DNA of 41,068 bases from an uncultured Treponema sp. (lineage in GTDB: Bacteria; Spirochaetota; Spirochaetia; Treponematales; Treponemataceae), in assembly GCA_937894335.1 (NCBI GenBank), contig CALCRU010000026.1, positions 1 through 41,068 of the forward strand. Direction: 5' to 3'. Positions 24,794 to 33,392 of the stretch are shown here, piece after piece (the stretch's first letter is position 1; each line of letters begins with the position of its first letter). The translations under genes and the position numbers were made by a program. The notes under the pieces were generated by a model, which was given only the letters and a program-made list of their open reading frames with translations, had not been told where the DNA came from and ran no database searches.

Positions 24794-26098
24794 TTAGTTG
24801 AAGCGGCGCACTGCTACCGTGTAGATGTCCTCGATAAGACGGATTCCGCCTGTGTAGCCCGCGTAAGAGTTGTCCAGCACCACCTTGTCTCTGTAGGGCC
24901 ATGCTATGTTTAGGAAGTTTCCGTTAAGGTCTTCCGTAATCTCCTTGTCGTAGTAGCTTCCAAGCACAAGCGGATAACCGTGGTAGTCATGCTCCTTAAT
25001 CTGATTGTGAATAAGGTAGCTGTCAGTGTTAAAGTCAACCTCGGCCTCTATGCCGTAGTTGAGGTTTTTAAATTCCGCTCTTATCGCCTCTTGGAATTCC
25101 TTGGGAGTGTCGTCCGTTACAAACTGCTTTGCGGGGAACTGTCCCAAATCGTTCACGAGAAATTTTGTGAGCGCAAGCGCGTAGTGTGCATCTGCTACAA
25201 CCGAAAACTGCTTGTTTATAACGCGGTTCTCAAGGAACAAATCTGCATAGCGCTCTATGAGGTAGTAGTAGTAAGACTCATGCTCCTCTATAACCTTCTC
25301 CACCTTTTCCTTGGGAACATGGGCAAACTCTGCTACCGCGCGAAGAAATTTTCCTGTCTCTGTTGCGCCGATAGGAAGAGTGGGGTAGTGAAGGTAGGGA
25401 ATGCCAAGAAGTTTTTCCATTTTTTTCATGTTGCCAAGACCAACCCAGGGGCTTACAAGCAGATTGAATTCTGCCTTGGGAATAAGGTTCACATGCTCTA
25501 TGCCCCTCTGGTAGCCGAAAATCGTGTTGGGCGTAAAACCCAGCTCCGAAACTAGACGCTCCAGCTCCCTAAGGTTACCCAGCCAGAACATGTCCTGATA
25601 CGGAACATCTGCCCAGATGTTTACAAGCCCCTTTACTCTTTCGCCTTCGCCGGCCTTCTTAAGGTACTGCGTTATGATTGCGTCTACCACCTGCTCGTGG
25701 CCCTTGTAGTTGTTGCCCTTAAAGCCTGCGGTTGAAGCGTAGATTACAGGCTTTTCCGCGTCGGCAAACTGGCTTACCACTTCGCCCGAATCGTCGCCTA
25801 CTATTTCAGGAATGCAGCCCGTAAGCACCACATACAGGTCCGCGTCTATTACCTTGAGAGCGTTTTCTATTGTGGAGGCAAGCTTTTTAGTTCCGCCGAA
25901 GACAACATCCTTTTCGTTTATGCTGGTACATGGAAAAATGTTGGGAGAAAAATAACCTGAGCTTCCCGTTCCGTCAGAAAGCTTCTGCGCGCAGCCCGGA
26001 CCCGAATGCAGTATGGGAATTGCACGCGTTATGGCCTGCACGGTCTGCATTGCGGCAAGAGCGCACTTGTAACGCTGTTTGTCTAATAACTTTGCCAT
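24794..26098 (-). CDS. Nitrogenase-like NifK-type subunit, pair 3
   Basis: The protein has 434 aa. P-cluster-type cysteines are C12 (RYKCALAAM), C36 (HSGPGCA) and C95 (TGCIPEIVGDD). It is nearly collinear with the pair 1 subunit, sharing RYKCALAAMQTVQAI, AIPILHSGPGCA and YFSPNIFPCTSI-like segments, so duplication is the simplest origin. One visible difference is IPEIV in place of TGEII after the third cysteine. It lies 23 nt after the NifD3 stop with AAGGAG upstream, and 11 nt before the NifX-like TTG start. Confidence 0.85.
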   Translation of the reverse strand: MAKLLDKQRYKCALAAMQTVQAITRAIPILHSGPGCAQKLSDGTGSSGYFSPNIFPCTSINEKDVVFGGTKKLASTIENALKVIDADLYVVLTGCIPEIVGDDSGEVVSQFADAEKPVIYASTAGFKGNNYKGHEQVVDAIITQYLKKAGEGERVKGLVNIWADVPYQDMFWLGNLRELERLVSELGFTPNTIFGYQRGIEHVNLIPKAEFNLLVSPWVGLGNMKKMEKLLGIPYLHYPTLPIGATETGKFLRAVAEFAHVPKEKVEKVIEEHESYYYYLIERYADLFLENRVINKQFSVVADAHYALALTKFLVNDLGQFPAKQFVTDDTPKEFQEAIRAEFKNLNYGIEAEVDFNTDSYLIHNQIKEHDYHGYPLVLGSYYDKEITEDLNGNFLNIAWPYRDKVVLDNSYAGYTGGIRLIEDIYTVAVRRFN

Positions 26099-26121
26099 GT
26101 TCTACTCCTTGCGCGTCCTTT

Positions 26122-27603
26122 TTAGACCGCCGCCTTTTTTGTTTCTTTTTCTGACTCGAAGAAGGCGTCCACATTCTGCGTGTACCACCAGTCTGTGTAG
26201 GGAAGCTTTACGCGGCTTGCAAGGTTCTGTTCAAAGCTGCGGTTTCTTATGCTCTCAAGAATCGTCTGCGCAAATTCAAGCGTGTGCTTGTAGCCGAAAA
26301 TCATGTACTCGTCCGCTACATACACTGCGCTGGTTCCGTTTTTGATTGCCCAGACTGTAGAGCCTGGATGACGCGAAAGATACAAATCAGGCTTGAAGCG
26401 GTGCAGGATGTTCATTACCTCGAAGTTCTGCTGGTCGGCAACACTTGCCTCGAAGTTTATGTCGTTGTCCAGAAGATATTTCATTGACGGCGGAACATCT
26501 CCGTTCTCATACTTTTTGTCGTAATGCCATGCGAGCGCCCACACAACCTCAATGCCAAGTTCATTAAGCACGCGGCTTACTTCAAAGGTGTAGCCTGGGC
26601 CCATTCCTATCACGGCGCGAAGACCCTTGAGCTCTTTTTTTATCTCTTCTATCTGAGGAATGTATATTGCCCTCTGCTCGGCAATGTATTTCTCCACCTT
26701 GTCGCTGCGTCCTGTTACCTTTCCTATCTCGCGAAGCCATGCCTCGAAGCCTGTGATTCCGCACTGGTTTATGCTTCTTACATAAGGAACTCCGTATTTT
26801 TCTTCAAGACCGTTTCCAAGGTAGTTTCCAAGCGTTCCGCATACGCAGGTGGTCGCAAGAGACTCTGATATATGCGAAAGCTCTTCCACAGTGGAGTTGC
26901 AGTACAGGAAGACCGGCTCCAAATCAAAGTTCTTGAAGATTTCTATGATTTCGGGGCGTGCGCTTTCGTAGAAGTTCTTGAAGTTGATTGTGTTGCGCTT
27001 CTGCTTTGGAGGTTGCACTATTGTAGAAAGAACGGCGTGGTCTGCAATGTCGAAGCCTGTTGCCCAGATGCGGCTTTTAAAGCCTTCGCAGTGGACGGAT
27101 GCGACGGGAACATCAATCTCTGACCGTACATCGTCAACAACGCTGTCTATGTCTTCGCCGATTATGCCCGTTGCGCAGGAGCTTGTTACGAAGATGGCTT
27201 TGGGCGAATAGCGGCGGTTTACCTCAAGAATTATTTTTCTGAGCTGTTCCGTAGAGCCGAAAATCGTGTCGTTTTCGTTCATGTCCGTTCCTACATAGAC
27301 GGTGCTTGTCGTAACGCCTCGTTTCTTTGCCATAACCTTGTCAAGGTAGTAGGAGCCTGCGCTTGCAACCGAACATCCTGCGGGACCGTGGTGTATTACC
27401 GCTACATCGCGTATTGCAGAAAGCTGGCCCAGCGCGCAGCTTGAAAGACATGTGCTTGACTGCGAGAAGCATCGTGAGCAGCCTTTTAAAGTGCCGCATT
27501 CAGATTTCTGCGCAAGATCCTTAAGATTTCCTATGTAGCCGGTGATTGAGCCTATTCTGGCTTCCCTTGTGGCGACATTAGAAGTGTTTGTGTTTATTGC
27601 CAT
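26122..27603 (-). CDS. Nitrogenase-like NifD-type subunit, pair 3
   Basis: The protein has 493 aa. P-cluster-type cysteines are C52 (or C56), C77 (HHGPAGC) and C143 (SSCATGIIGED). C255 in CVCGTLGNYLG aligns with FeMo-co ligand Cys275, counting back from EEKYGVPY. No His is found at the His442 position, where the text reads SAVYVADEYMIFGYK. The HCEGFKSRIWATGFD segment again lacks Gln191 and His195. It is very similar to NifD1 along its full length, including HCEGFKSRIW and KLPYT-WWY near the end. It follows a divergent CysK homologue by 9 nt with AAGGAG. Confidence 0.85.
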   Translation of the reverse strand: MAINTNTSNVATREARIGSITGYIGNLKDLAQKSECGTLKGCSRCFSQSSTCLSSCALGQLSAIRDVAVIHHGPAGCSVASAGSYYLDKVMAKKRGVTTSTVYVGTDMNENDTIFGSTEQLRKIILEVNRRYSPKAIFVTSSCATGIIGEDIDSVVDDVRSEIDVPVASVHCEGFKSRIWATGFDIADHAVLSTIVQPPKQKRNTINFKNFYESARPEIIEIFKNFDLEPVFLYCNSTVEELSHISESLATTCVCGTLGNYLGNGLEEKYGVPYVRSINQCGITGFEAWLREIGKVTGRSDKVEKYIAEQRAIYIPQIEEIKKELKGLRAVIGMGPGYTFEVSRVLNELGIEVVWALAWHYDKKYENGDVPPSMKYLLDNDINFEASVADQQNFEVMNILHRFKPDLYLSRHPGSTVWAIKNGTSAVYVADEYMIFGYKHTLEFAQTILESIRNRSFEQNLASRVKLPYTDWWYTQNVDAFFESEKETKKAAV

Positions 27604-27612
27604 AAGGTCTCC

Positions 27613-28629
27613 TTAAAAGCCTGCCTTTGCTTCGATTTCGGGGCGAACCTTCTGCAGGTCTTCGGAAAGGTATCTTTCTCCGTTGTCGGGAAGAAGCGGA
27701 ACAATCAGCTTGCCTTTGTTTTCCTCAAGCAGAGCTTGCTTTATTGCGACTGCAAGAGATGCGCCTGACGACGCTCCAACAAAGATTCCCTCGTAGTGAG
27801 CTAGCAGGTGTATTGCGCGGAGCGTTTCTGCGTAGGTGATTGTCTGGTATTCGTCAACATATTTGTCGCTGAAGTTTGCGGGAGACATAGGGGTAAGACC
27901 GTTTTCGTCGTGAACAGCATGTATGCCGTGGAAGCCGCCGTCCTCCGCTCCTTTTACCAGAGGATTTTTTACATCGTTTGCGTCCGGCTGCGTTATGATA
28001 ACCTTTATGTTTTTGTTCTGTTCCTTAAGATATTTGCTTACGCCGTGTGTAGAGCCGCCTGTACCTACTCCGCCTACAAAGATGTCAACCTTGCCGTCGG
28101 TGTCGTTCCAGATTTCGGGGCCTGTGTGCTTGTAGTGAGCCGCTATGTTGTCGGGGTTGTCAAGCTGCCTTGTAGTCCATCCGTCGGGAGTCTGCTTTAA
28201 AAAGTAGTTCAGGACATCTGCAAAGGCCGCTATTCCCTTTTCAAACACGCCTGCAATCAGCTCCTGCGGTGCGTCCACAATCTGCGCGTTGTATGCTTCA
28301 AGCAGCTTTCTGCGCTCTGCCGACACGCCGTTCTGGATTCCGATTTTGAACTTGTAGCCCTTTGCCGCCGCGAATGCCGCAAGTGCTATGCCGGTATTGC
28401 CGCTTGTAAATTCCACGAGTGTGGTTTTGTCAGGGCTTATGTCGCCGCGTCGTTCAGCTTCTTCAATAATCTCAAGAGCGATTCGGTCCTTGTGGGAGCC
28501 TGCGGGATTAAAATACTCCAGCTTGCCCGCGATTCTTCCCTTAAGCCCCAAAGCCTTCTCAAGCCTGTGAAATTCCACGATAGGTGTGTTTCCTACCAGC
28601 TCCGTGATTGAATCATACATTTTTGCCAT
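27613..28629 (-). CDS. Divergent O-acetylserine sulfhydrylase-like PLP enzyme (CysK3)
   Basis: The protein has 338 aa. The PLP lysine is K47 in NPAGSHKDR, the substrate loop is TSGNTGIA and the phosphate loop is GVGTGGS. Like CysK1 it lacks the GIGAGF active-site segment of canonical CysK and instead has a long stretch around EDGGFHGIHAVHDENGLTP. It is the first gene of the six-gene operon CysK3-NifD3-NifK3-NifX-NifD2-NifK2, with AAGGAGG before the ATG. The pairing of a divergent sulfhydrylase with NifDK-like genes occurs twice in the island, which argues that the two enzymes act in sequence. The nucleophile or acceptor may differ from sulfide and O-acetylserine. Confidence 0.82.
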   Translation of the reverse strand: MAKMYDSITELVGNTPIVEFHRLEKALGLKGRIAGKLEYFNPAGSHKDRIALEIIEEAERRGDISPDKTTLVEFTSGNTGIALAAFAAAKGYKFKIGIQNGVSAERRKLLEAYNAQIVDAPQELIAGVFEKGIAAFADVLNYFLKQTPDGWTTRQLDNPDNIAAHYKHTGPEIWNDTDGKVDIFVGGVGTGGSTHGVSKYLKEQNKNIKVIITQPDANDVKNPLVKGAEDGGFHGIHAVHDENGLTPMSPANFSDKYVDEYQTITYAETLRAIHLLAHYEGIFVGASSGASLAVAIKQALLEENKGKLIVPLLPDNGERYLSEDLQKVRPEIEAKAGF

Positions 28630-28655
28630 AGCATCCTCCTTTTGGTATTAAAATT

Positions 28656-28672
28656 CCTAGTAGATTACTGGG
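28656..28672. promoter_or_regulatory. Operator copy in the CysK3 leader
   Basis: CCTAGTAGATTACTGGG is a good copy of the 17-bp site, 47 bp centre-to-centre from the copy over the -35. Confidence 0.7.
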
Positions 28673-28686
28673 AAATTCTAAATTCC

Positions 28687-28715
28687 ACTATAAGGGGTAT
28701 TTCCTAGTTTGTCAA
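28687..28715 (-). promoter_or_regulatory. Promoter of the CysK3-NifDK operon
   Basis: On the minus strand: TTGACA (28715-28710), 17-bp spacer, TATAGT (28692-28687). The architecture is the same as that of the cysK promoter. Confidence 0.8.
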
Positions 28716-28719
28716 TAGG
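28703..28719. promoter_or_regulatory. Operator copy over the CysK3 -35
   Basis: CCTAGTTTGTCAATAGG is identical to the cysK copy at 21514-21530 within a 31-bp exact repeat. Confidence 0.75.
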
Positions 28720-28749
28720 TTTTTGTTTTTTTTATGCGGATTCATACGG

Positions 28750-28778
28750 TTGTCAGAGTTTGGCTTCTCCATTATACT
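28750..28778 (+). promoter_or_regulatory. ABC-F gene promoter, predicted leaderless mRNA
   Basis: TTGTCA, 17-bp spacer, TATACT (28773-28778), then 6 nt to the ATG at 28785. There is no ribosome site. The promoter is back-to-back with the nitrogenase-like operon promoter. Confidence 0.65.
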
Positions 28779-28784
28779 GTGCAC

Positions 28785-30548
28785 ATGGCAAAGACTTTCG
28801 ACGATAAAAAAATCATTTACAGCATGGAGCGTGTTTCTCGCGCATACGGAACTAAAGTTGTCTTAAAGGACATAAGCATTTCCTATTACTACGGCGCAAA
28901 AATCGGCGTAATAGGCGAAAACGGTGCAGGTAAATCTAGTCTATTTAAAATTTTTGCAGGACTGGACACCGACTACACGGGAGAAACCCACCTGTCAGAA
29001 GGCTACACCATGGGCTACCTTGAACAGGAACCTCAACTTGAGGCTGGTAAGACCGTTAAGGAAATTGTCATGGAAGGCGTAAAGCCCATTACCGAACTGA
29101 TTGCGGAATTTGACAAAGTAAACGAAGCCTTCGGAGACCCTGACGCGGACTTTGACAAACTGTGTGCCCGTCAAGCGGAACTTCAGGAAAAACTGGATGC
29201 TTTGGATGCATGGAATCTTGACGCAAATCTGGAACTTGCAATGGATGCCCTGCGCTGTCCTCCTCCTGACCAGATTGTAGATGTGCTTTCTGGAGGAGAA
29301 AGACGCCGTGTTGCCTTATGCCGCCTTCTTCTTCAGCAGCCAGACATTCTTCTTCTTGATGAACCTACGAACCATCTTGATGCAGAAACAGTTGCATGGC
29401 TGGAGCGTCACCTTCAGAACTATGCTGGTACAATTATTGCAATCACCCACGATCGCTACTTCTTGGACAATGTTGCCGGATGGATTTTGGAAATGGATCG
29501 TGGAGAAGGATATCCTTTTAAGGGCAATTACAGTGAATGGCTTGAGGCAAAGCAGAAGAGACTTGCTCTTGAAGAAAAACAGGCCTCTGTGCGTCAGAAG
29601 CAGATGCAGGAAGAACTTGAATGGATTCATGCAGGCGCAAAGGGAAGGCAGGCCAAACACAAGGAACATATTACCAAATACGAACAGCTTCTTGCGGAAG
29701 AATCTAAAAGGGTTCAGCTTAAGGACAGCCAGATTTCAATTCCAGCAGGTCCTCGTTTAGGTAATGTTGTAATTGATGCGGAATCTCTTACAAAAAGTTT
29801 TGATGACCGTGTGCTGTTTGAAAATCTTGACTTTCATATTCCTGCAGGTGCGGTGGTTGGAATTGTTGGTCCCAATGGTGCCGGTAAGACAACCTTATTT
29901 AAAATGATTGCCACTGCTGCTGGTCAGAAAGTTCTTATGCCAGATGGAAGCGAAGGTGAAGAAAAGCCCGACAGCGGAAACATAAAAATTGGCGAAACCG
30001 TAAAGCTTGTTTATGTTGACCAGATGAGGAGTAAACTTGATCCCAACAAGACAATTTACGAAACTCTTTCTGGTGGTTCCGACTTAATCAAGCTGGGTGC
30101 GGTTGACGAAAAGGGTAGGCCTGTAAACGGTGCCGTAAGAGAAATAAACGCCCACGCCTACTGCTCATGGTTTAACTTTTCTTCCGCAGAGCAGAACAAA
30201 AAAATCAGTGTGCTTTCCGGTGGAGAAAAGAACCGCCTTAACATGGGAATGATGTTTAAGGAAGCAGGAAATGTTCTTCTTCTTGACGAACCAACAAACG
30301 ATCTTGATATTACTACAACCCGAAGTCTAGAAGAAGCCATAAACGAATTTGCAGGAGTCGTAATGGTCATAAGCCACGACCGCTATTTCCTTGACCGCAT
30401 ATGTACACATATTCTTGCCTTTGAAAACAATTCTGAAGTCAAATGGTTTGAAGGTTCATGGAGTGACTACTACGAATGGCGCAAGAAAGAACTTGGTGAT
30501 GACGCTGACCGTCCGAAGAAGACTGTATACAGAAAACTTACGAGATAG
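28785..30548 (+). CDS. ettA: ABC-F ATPase, EttA-like
   Basis: The protein has 587 aa from the ATG at 28785. The in-frame ATG at 28734 lies upstream of the promoter and is rejected. Two ABC cassettes are present. Walker A motifs are GENGAGKSS and GPNGAGKTT, signatures are LSGGERRRV and LSGGEKNRL, and Walker B motifs are LLLDEPTNHLDAET and LLLDEPTNDLDITT. A charged coiled-coil linker at about 255-315 joins them, and there are no membrane segments. EttA-type factors bind the ribosomal E site and gate early elongation according to the ADP/ATP ratio. The second domain has a small insert before its signature. It is unrelated to the sulfur island. Confidence 0.92.
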   Translation: MAKTFDDKKIIYSMERVSRAYGTKVVLKDISISYYYGAKIGVIGENGAGKSSLFKIFAGLDTDYTGETHLSEGYTMGYLEQEPQLEAGKTVKEIVMEGVKPITELIAEFDKVNEAFGDPDADFDKLCARQAELQEKLDALDAWNLDANLELAMDALRCPPPDQIVDVLSGGERRRVALCRLLLQQPDILLLDEPTNHLDAETVAWLERHLQNYAGTIIAITHDRYFLDNVAGWILEMDRGEGYPFKGNYSEWLEAKQKRLALEEKQASVRQKQMQEELEWIHAGAKGRQAKHKEHITKYEQLLAEESKRVQLKDSQISIPAGPRLGNVVIDAESLTKSFDDRVLFENLDFHIPAGAVVGIVGPNGAGKTTLFKMIATAAGQKVLMPDGSEGEEKPDSGNIKIGETVKLVYVDQMRSKLDPNKTIYETLSGGSDLIKLGAVDEKGRPVNGAVREINAHAYCSWFNFSSAEQNKKISVLSGGEKNRLNMGMMFKEAGNVLLLDEPTNDLDITTTRSLEEAINEFAGVVMVISHDRYFLDRICTHILAFENNSEVKWFEGSWSDYYEWRKKELGDDADRPKKTVYRKLTR

Positions 30549-30553
30549 GCAAC

Positions 30554-31390
30554 ATGAAAAAGCTTCCTTCCTCAAAACTGAATGTAAAACTTATTGCCCT
30601 TGATTTGGATGATACCCTGCTTAATAAACAGGCTCAAGTTTCTGACCGTAATGTGCGTGCTCTTCAGCGTGCGGCAGCGGTTGGCATTTACATAGTGTTG
30701 TGTTCGGGAAGGGCTGAAGATGCTATTCTTCCTTTTGTGCGCAGGCTTAATCTTGCAGGATTAAATGAGGGCCGATTTCTTATTGCTGTTAACGGTGCAA
30801 GCGTTTTTGACATGCATGAACGGCTCCGCATTCACGAGTGCCTTGTTCGACCAGAAGTTCTGCAGAGAGCAAATTCCATTGCCGAAGAGGCTGGATTCAA
30901 GACCGAAGTGTATGATGCCACATCAATCTACATGGAAGAAATGAATGAGTGGACGGAACTTGATGTAAAACTCTGCAATCTAAAAGGCGTTGTTGTTCCC
31001 GACTATAAGAATTTTTTGGGTAAAGGTTTTCAGAAAATGCTTATTCCTGGAGAACCCGAAAAACTTCTTGAACTGCAAAAAAAACTTAAGGCTGAATTGT
31101 CTTCCTCTGCAAACATTTTTATTAGCAAGCCCTACTTTCTTGAACTGCTTCCACCAGAATGTGGAAAGGGCGAGGCTGTAAGCTGGCTTTCAAATCATCT
31201 TGGAATTCCTGTTGAAAATACAATAGGCTTTGGCGACAGCATGAACGACGAAAGCATGATTCGCATGTGTGGCTTGGGTGTTGCCATGGAAAACGCTCTT
31301 CCTGCCATAAAGGACTGTGCAGATTTTGTAACCGAGTTTTCAAATGATGAAGACGGAGTTGCAGATTTTATAGAAAAATTTGTTCTGTAA
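30554..31390 (+). CDS. Cof-type HAD-IIB phosphatase
   Basis: This 278-aa protein has the HAD motifs in order: DLDDTLL with the nucleophile Asp, CSGRAED, a Lys in the expected region, and GFGDSMNDESMI. The cap between about 95 and 200 is type IIB. Members dephosphorylate sugar phosphates or cofactors such as pyridoxal phosphate. The real substrate cannot be told. It follows ettA by 5 nt and probably shares its transcript. Confidence 0.88.
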   Translation: MKKLPSSKLNVKLIALDLDDTLLNKQAQVSDRNVRALQRAAAVGIYIVLCSGRAEDAILPFVRRLNLAGLNEGRFLIAVNGASVFDMHERLRIHECLVRPEVLQRANSIAEEAGFKTEVYDATSIYMEEMNEWTELDVKLCNLKGVVVPDYKNFLGKGFQKMLIPGEPEKLLELQKKLKAELSSSANIFISKPYFLELLPPECGKGEAVSWLSNHLGIPVENTIGFGDSMNDESMIRMCGLGVAMENALPAIKDCADFVTEFSNDEDGVADFIEKFVL

Positions 31391-31404
31391 CTGCTTGCCT
31401 TGCA

Positions 31405-32586
31405 TTAAAACAGGGTCTGCCTTGCGTCAAGGGCGTTAAGGAGGGAGCCTGATCTTTTTTGAGAAGCGCTTACAGTCTTTTCGTTTGCCACCTGCTTTTT
31501 TGTAGCCCTAATAAGAAGGTTCTTTGGCGTAAGGTCTTCGTCAATAAATTCCAAAAGCTGAACCGCATATCCGTTTTGGGTAAGATATTCCGCCCTAAGT
31601 GCGTCTGTTGCAAGCGCACTAAACCTTTCCCTTAGAATTCCGTACTGCATGAATGTTGCAAGGGGACTGGTGTCTTCCATGGGGGGCTTTTTTTCCAACT
31701 GCATGTTTATTTCGTGCTGACAGCATGGAACGCTAAGAATTGCATCTGTGTTCTGTGCCACAGCGTGCATGAGTGCCGCATCTGTTGCAGTGTCGCAAGC
31801 GTGCAGGGTTATAATTAGGTGGGGTGCATGTTCGTAAGTAAAGCCTTCTATGCTGCCTGTAAAAAAATGAAGATGTTCGTAACCGCATTGGGAAGCAAAC
31901 TGTGAACAATGTTCAATTACATCAGTCTTTAAATCCAGTCCGATTATGTCAACTGGAATTTTTTTCTTTTCCTGAAGATACCAGTAGACTGCAAATGTAA
32001 GGTAGGATTTTCCGCATCCAAAGTCCGCAATGCGCAGGGGATTTTCTCTGGTAAATTTTTTTTCAGGCTGTCGCTCCGTAAGGTAGGGAATAAGGTCGTC
32101 TACAAATTCTAGAAAGCGGTTTATCTGTCGGAACTTTGCGTTTTTTTGTGCAACAATTTTTCCTTCCTTTGTCTGAATGCCAAGCTTTACCAAAAAAGGC
32201 AGAACGGTGTCGCTCTGTAGCAGGTAGTTCTTTTTTTTGTCCTGAGTTCTGTTTATGGCTTCGTGCAGGTTTTGCGTTTTTGCATTAAGGGTGTGGCGAA
32301 GGGTGCGTATCTTTCCGCGCTTGTTTGCAAGGGTAACAATTTCCTCTTCTTCTGTTCTGCTGGTAACATTTTTAAAAGTCGTGCCTGAGTTTTGAGCAAT
32401 AAAATCCTCGCCCTCTGATCGGGAAATATGTAGGGTCATGCACTGTGTTTTTGTATAGATCTGTACATCATACATGGAACTTTCTTTGTTGTAAAAAAGC
32501 CGTACTTTTGTGAAGTCTTTAAACTGTTTTCCGAATGCAAAAAGTTCGTCTGTAGCAGGCTTTGAAAAAGTGGCGCTTAGAATCAT
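31405..32586 (-). CDS. SAM-dependent methyltransferase (Methyltransf_32-like)
   Basis: The protein has 393 aa. Motif I reads RIADFGCGKSYLTFAVYWYL and an acidic loop IIGLDLK follows. ITLHACDTATDAAL and SVPCCQHEIN match the family of GSTCD-like methyltransferases, probably acting on RNA or protein. The first 180 residues are a separate domain I do not recognise. On the minus strand a TATAGT lies 7 nt before the ATG, so this may be another leaderless gene, though no -35 is convincing. It is divergent from parA. Confidence 0.78.
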   Translation of the reverse strand: MILSATFSKPATDELFAFGKQFKDFTKVRLFYNKESSMYDVQIYTKTQCMTLHISRSEGEDFIAQNSGTTFKNVTSRTEEEEIVTLANKRGKIRTLRHTLNAKTQNLHEAINRTQDKKKNYLLQSDTVLPFLVKLGIQTKEGKIVAQKNAKFRQINRFLEFVDDLIPYLTERQPEKKFTRENPLRIADFGCGKSYLTFAVYWYLQEKKKIPVDIIGLDLKTDVIEHCSQFASQCGYEHLHFFTGSIEGFTYEHAPHLIITLHACDTATDAALMHAVAQNTDAILSVPCCQHEINMQLEKKPPMEDTSPLATFMQYGILRERFSALATDALRAEYLTQNGYAVQLLEFIDEDLTPKNLLIRATKKQVANEKTVSASQKRSGSLLNALDARQTLF

Positions 32587-32636
32587 GTTGTATACTATAG
32601 CATTATCTTAAAAAAAATGATACACTAAAAGATACT

Positions 32637-33392
32637 ATGGGTAAGGTATTTGTTTTTGTAAATCAGAAAGGCGGTGTAGGAAAAACTACATCAGCAATCA
32701 ACATTGGTGCATACATTGCGCTTGCAGAAAAAAAAGTTCTGCTCATTGATTTTGACAGTCAGGGAAACATGTCTAGCGGTGTGGGCGTAAGCAAAGATAA
32801 GCCTACAATTTATGAACTGCTGTCAGAAAGTGCAACTGCCGAGCAGGCCATAAAACATACAGCCGTAAAAAATCTTGATGTCATTACTGCTTCAATTGAT
32901 TTGTCCGGTGCCGCAGTAGAACTGGTTCAAGAAGAAAACAGGGAGTTTTTCTTAAAGAAGGCCATTGAGCCTGTGAAAAATCAGTACGACTACATTCTTA
33001 TTGACTGCCCTCCCTCTTTGGGACTTTTGACCCTTAACGGTCTTGCCGCCGCAGATGCAGTCCTTGTTCCCATGCAGTGCGAATACTTTGCCCTTGAAGG
33101 AATTACCCTCCTTTTGCAGACTGTAAAAAAAGTTCAGAAGAGCATAAATCCAAATCTTGTAATAGGCGGAATTTTCTTTACCATGTACGACAGCAGAACG
33201 CGACTTGCTCAAGATGTTGTCATGCAGGTAAAGAGCTACTTTAAGGATGTGGTCTTTAACACGATTATTCCTCGCAATGTACGCCTGTCTGAAGCACCTT
33301 CCCATGGTGAACCAATCTGTCTTTTTGATCCAGCTTGTGTCGGCGCAAAGAGTTACGAAAAACTTGCAGAAGAGGTAATCAGCCGTGGCTAA
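32637..33392 (+). CDS. parA: Chromosome-partitioning ATPase ParA/Soj
   Basis: This 251-aa protein has the deviant Walker A motif QKGGVGKTTSAIN, Walker A' LLIDFDSQGNMSSG and Walker B ILIDCPPSLGLLT. It lacks the N-terminal DNA-binding extension of plasmid ParA, so it is the chromosomal Soj type. With ParB it segregates the replication origin region. The ParB frame overlaps its end by 8 bp. No convincing ribosome site precedes the ATG. Confidence 0.93.
   Translation: MGKVFVFVNQKGGVGKTTSAINIGAYIALAEKKVLLIDFDSQGNMSSGVGVSKDKPTIYELLSESATAEQAIKHTAVKNLDVITASIDLSGAAVELVQEENREFFLKKAIEPVKNQYDYILIDCPPSLGLLTLNGLAAADAVLVPMQCEYFALEGITLLLQTVKKVQKSINPNLVIGGIFFTMYDSRTRLAQDVVMQVKSYFKDVVFNTIIPRNVRLSEAPSHGEPICLFDPACVGAKSYEKLAEEVISRG

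Noticed and set aside
4680..28629. A nitrogen-fixation (nif) cluster
   Set aside because: NifH and NifB look canonical, but the NifD-like proteins lack Gln191/His195, two of three lack His442, no NifE/N/V or nitrogen regulators were recognised, and all neighbours concern sulfur metabolism.
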